From Welwitschia mirabilis (lineage: Eukaryota; Gnetophyta; Gnetopsida; Welwitschiales), in assembly GCA_051453625.1 (NCBI GenBank), contig JBOZIK010000001.1, positions 212,369,976 through 212,391,180 on the forward strand: a DNA stretch of 21,205 bases. The letters are read 5' to 3'. The notes under the pieces are model-generated. The model was not told the origin of the DNA. It saw only the letters and a program-made list of their open reading frames with translations, and searched no databases. Below are positions 18,861 through 21,205 of the stretch, in pieces (within the stretch, counting starts at the first letter, position 1; the number at the start of each line of letters is the position of its first letter). The translations under genes and the position numbers were made by a program.

Positions 18861-18868
18861 AATATATA
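18861..18868 (-). promoter_or_regulatory. Putative TATA box of LTR3
   Basis: On the minus strand it reads TATATATT in the conserved block ctctgtatatattg, between the U3 array and the hairpins. Confidence 0.45.
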
Positions 18869-19079
18869 CAGAGCATAGAGAAATTTTTCTTAGAGGTAAG
18901 AAGCACAGTTTTCATGGACCAGGTGCCCTTTTAACATCATGACACAAAACTACCTATTGTAGTCTCTTGTAAAGCCCCTTTTTGTTTTGGCTGATGTACC
19001 AGATGAATATTTAGACTCTTTGCTCCTTGATTTGCTAAATCTAACACTTCCAACAATCAAATTTCTACTTTAACGCTCG

Positions 19080-19430
19080 CCAACCTAGACACCTGATTCC
19101 AAAAAGCCGGACATCTCAATTTTAAGCACATTTTCTATCCAAACTGAGAAGGGGACTTGACGTCCCTATTCCAAGGCCGAATGTCCCTTCTTTGACAAAT
19201 CTGCATATAGGCCCGAATGGCTTGAGAAGATAATCCAGATGCCCTAATGTAAAACTACTACAAACAGGCCTAGACATCCCAAGAAGTTAAGCCGGACATC
19301 CCAGTCAGAAAAACTAAGCACAGGTCCAGACGTCCCATAAAGGATAAGCGGATGTCCTCATATAAAATGTTGTGCCTAGGTCTGAACCTCCCGAACAATA
19401 ATGGCGGATATCCTGAGATGTTAACTGATT
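19080..19430 (-). promoter_or_regulatory. U3 tandem array of GACRTCCC motifs in LTR3
   Basis: Copies include ggacatctc (near 19110), tgacgtccc (near 19158), agacatccc (near 19272), ggacatccc (near 19294), agacgtccc (near 19328), ggatgtcct (near 19350) and ggatatcct (near 19405). Spacing and order match LTR1 and LTR2. Confidence 0.55.
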
Positions 19431-19483
19431 CATTTAAGGCTGTGAGAGACCGAAGATCATCATTGAAATGCGTTTCTCAAACA

Positions 19484-19488
19484 CAAAC
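19484..19488. repeat. Right target-site duplication of the array (caaac)
   Basis: It lies directly outside LTR3 and matches caaat outside LTR1 in four of five bases. Confidence 0.5.
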
Positions 19489-20286
19489 ATGAACAAACTA
19501 CCTCACAAACTATCATGGAGGTGCTCTTGCTGATACAGTCTAAAGTAGGTTCAAGTGAGCTTCTAGAACTAACAAAAGATAGGCCAAATGGATCAGCAAC
19601 TTCGAAGACGACGGTAAGACAAAAGCCACAACTGGATATTTCTGATTTGTGAGCAAAACAAAATCACATCGGTCTATTATAATTGTTTTATGAAATAGAT
19701 ATTTGTATATTCAGGTCTCTAATTGAAAATTGCAGATTCAAGTGTTAAAATACCTTGAATTCATGTACATGATAGTCTTCTCTTGAAAACTTAATGAATA
19801 AAGGCAATTTTTTCCCTCCATCAAAAGGTTATGTGACTTCCGTATATTCTAATCAATTTATCTTATCCTAAATCCAACAAATACATTCATTCATTTCATG
19901 TTCCTAAATGGTATGAAGGAAACTAAATAACTATCAGTGTAAAGAAAGGGAATACAAGGATGTCGTATGAAAAACAGACAGAATCATAACTGTAACCTTT
20001 GGAAATTCTACATTCTCAAACAATCCTAAAATGTTTTAGTAATATTAGTAAGATATATTGAATACCCTGAAACAATACACAAAATTATCCCATGGAATAC
20101 TTAGAATAAAGAATTAATATAAAATGCAGAGAAGAGATTATGGAATCTCTACAAAGATAAGAACATCAAATCAATATGGAAGCAAACCTTGAAAATTTAT
20201 AAATATACTAATTATTGTAGATCAATAGTTTGCATGTTTGATTCATATCGGGTTCAAGAAAGCCTTAATAGTTTAGAACTTCATAC
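19489..20286. other. Right flank, AT-rich non-coding DNA
   Basis: No gene or repeat was recognised. The only coding-like item is at 19515-19613: an ATG followed by 33 open codons ending exactly at ACG|GTAAGAC, a good plant splice donor. There is no following exon in view, and read-through meets a stop within 15 codons. It may be chance. Confidence 0.4.
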
Positions 20287-20531
20287 AAGCCTAGTGTGTA
20301 GCATAGTTGATTTATCCCATTTCAAGCTTCAATATGTTGGGTTTGAATCTTATGGTGTGTAGGTTAGCTTGTGGTTCTTGTACATTTCTTCAAAGCGCCC
20401 TTGGAATGTTTTGGATTTGAATCACAAACGGGACTTGGAGATTCCATGGTTTTTCATCTAGCTAAGCAAACTGGTGACCCTGGCTACTGTCATATGGGTT
20501 CCTGTTAATTGAACGCTTCAATGCCAAAAAA
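20287..20531 (+). mobile_element. SINE-like copy 1, tRNA-derived
   Basis: A pol III A-box-like TAGCATAGTTGA lies at 20299-20310 and a B-box-like GGTTTGAATCT at 20340-20350, a spacing normal for tRNA promoters. The segment ends in six A at 20526-20531. Its body aligns by eye with a second copy 415 bases downstream. Ends and target duplication are not certain. Confidence 0.4.
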
Positions 20532-20546
20532 GGTAAGAAGATAACT

Positions 20547-20630
20547 AAAGCTCACCAATATCACATGTCTATAACAACATACATGACAAAAGCTCACTGG
20601 AGTCTCATGTTTACAACATATATGGCATCA
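20547..20630. repeat. Two diverged 42-bp tandem copies
   Basis: Units starting aaagctcac at 20547 and 20589 share catgt, taYaacataYatg and spacing. A third weak partial copy may lie at 20666-20680. No function is apparent. Confidence 0.4.
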
Positions 20631-20695
20631 TTTATGAGTATCACATGGATAAGAGCTAGAATGACAAAAGCTACAATTGGGCTAATAAATACAAA

Positions 20696-20983
20696 GACTT
20701 AGTGAGCCTAGTGCATAGCGAAGTTGGTTCAAGCTATGTTTATGGGTTATTAGCTTCAACATCTTGGGTTTTTCTTGTGTGCATTAGCTTATGATTTTCT
20801 CCATGTATTTAAAGCAGATTCCACGCAAGCTCCTGTATCTTTGTTGCTAATCACAAGGGAGACCTAAGCATGTGATGGCCAACTCTCAAGTGGGTCGGGA
20901 CCACACATGAGTTTTTGTCTGGTTAAGTAGAGTAGTGAATCTGGTGAGTGTGGTACGGTTTCCCATGAACATCATCAAAAAAA
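20696..20983 (+). mobile_element. SINE-like copy 2, tRNA-derived
   Basis: TAGCGAAGTTGG at 20716-20727 fits the A-box consensus fully. The B-box position (20766-20777) is decayed to GGGTTTTTCT. The segment ends in seven A at 20977-20983, and aaatacaa occurs both just before it (20688-20695) and at its end (20981-20988), which could be a target duplication. Its middle carries about 45 bases not found in copy 1. Confidence 0.4.
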
Positions 20984-21205
20984 TACAACCCTAGTTGTAG
21001 ATGATAAATTGGGTGCCTTAAGGAAAGTGTGATAAACATAAACAAGCATTGGTGAAAGCTTATTGAGTAAGGATGTGCTGCCTTGGATATAATCTCAGCC
21101 TTTCATGTTACATCGATGTCTTCTCTTTTTAGTCTTGCTTTCTATTCCTACATTTATTGGGTGTTTTATTTCCATTGTTGTTACTTATTTATACCAAAAA
21201 TGTCA
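20984..21205. other. Right edge, nothing recognised
   Basis: About 220 bases of non-coding sequence without long open frames, repeats or motifs that I can name. Confidence 0.6.

Larger units (their letters stand above)
4657..19483 (-). mobile_element. Sirevirus-like copia array: LTR1-body B-LTR2-body A-LTR3
   Basis: Three same-orientation LTRs flank two related internal regions on the minus strand. Both bodies have a tRNA-Met-type primer-binding site at the right (18361-18373 for A, 10208-10220 for B) and a polypurine tract at the left (11504-11558 for A, 5740-5753 for B). LTR2 therefore acts as the 3' LTR of A and the 5' LTR of B. The outer flanks match 4/5 as a target duplication, so the whole array behaves as one insertion. 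Such complexes are known to arise by unequal recombination between LTRs. Over a 175-base stretch, LTR1 and LTR3 agree at about 85-88% by eye, so the array is old. The lineage call rests on the Gag zinc-knuckle/coiled-coil layout, the RT wording (FEMSLVGELNFFLG) and the RNase H SDNTSAINITKN block. Confidence 0.85.
18376..19483 (-). repeat. LTR3 (5' LTR of body A)
   Basis: It begins TGTTAGGATTGG and ends ctcaaaca, 1108 bp. It carries, from U3 to U5 on the minus strand, the motif array (about 19080-19430), the TATA-like block near 18865 and all four hairpins. It is the most complete LTR of the array. Confidence 0.9.

Overview
The window looks like repeat-rich nuclear DNA from a land plant, most likely a flowering plant. 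The elements are of plant Ty1/copia type, with LTR ends of the TGTTAGGATC form, a primer-binding site complementary to plant initiator tRNA-Met, and a Sirevirus (SIRE/Maximus)-like Gag. The species cannot be read from the sequence. No intact host gene, rRNA, tRNA, operon or CRISPR array is visible. Every recognisable coding region is a decayed retrotransposon gene, broken by stops, frameshifts or deletions. Two runs of exactly 100 N (10810-10909 and 13517-13616) are assembly gaps.

Layout, left to right. 1-154 is unassigned. 155-1252 is an isolated LTR (LTR0) of a family related to the main array, in minus orientation. Directly against it, 1253-3792 is the 3' half of a plus-strand Tork-like copia element (element C): end of integrase, reverse transcriptase, RNase H, polypurine tract and 3' LTR. 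3793-4656 is unassigned.

4657-19483 is the main object: a minus-strand Sirevirus-like array with three LTRs and two bodies, in the order LTR1 (4657-5739), body B (5740-10222), LTR2 (10223-11503), body A (11504-18375), LTR3 (18376-19483). Each body has a primer-binding site on its right and a polypurine tract on its left, so LTR2 serves both bodies. The outer ends are flanked by caaat and caaac, a 4/5 match expected of an old 5-bp target duplication. Body A keeps traces of Gag, protease, integrase, reverse transcriptase, RNase H and an extra third ORF. Body B lost about 2.4 kb between mid-integrase and the pol-ORF3 spacer but keeps Gag and ORF3.

19484-21205 is flanking non-coding DNA with two diverged tRNA-derived SINE-like copies and one short exon-like stretch of doubtful value.

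The genes form the replication cassette of LTR retrotransposons: Gag packages RNA, protease cuts the polyprotein, RT/RNase H copies the RNA from the tRNA primer site to the polypurine tract, and integrase inserts the DNA. None of the copies here looks autonomous. The points most worth checking are the three-LTR array, the third ORF with a domain resembling the plant-specific 'putative plant transposon protein' family, the ACGT-core repeat arrays in U3 and before ORF3, and a set of small hairpins conserved in R/U5 between diverged LTRs. I saw no sign of a new defence or enzymatic system.
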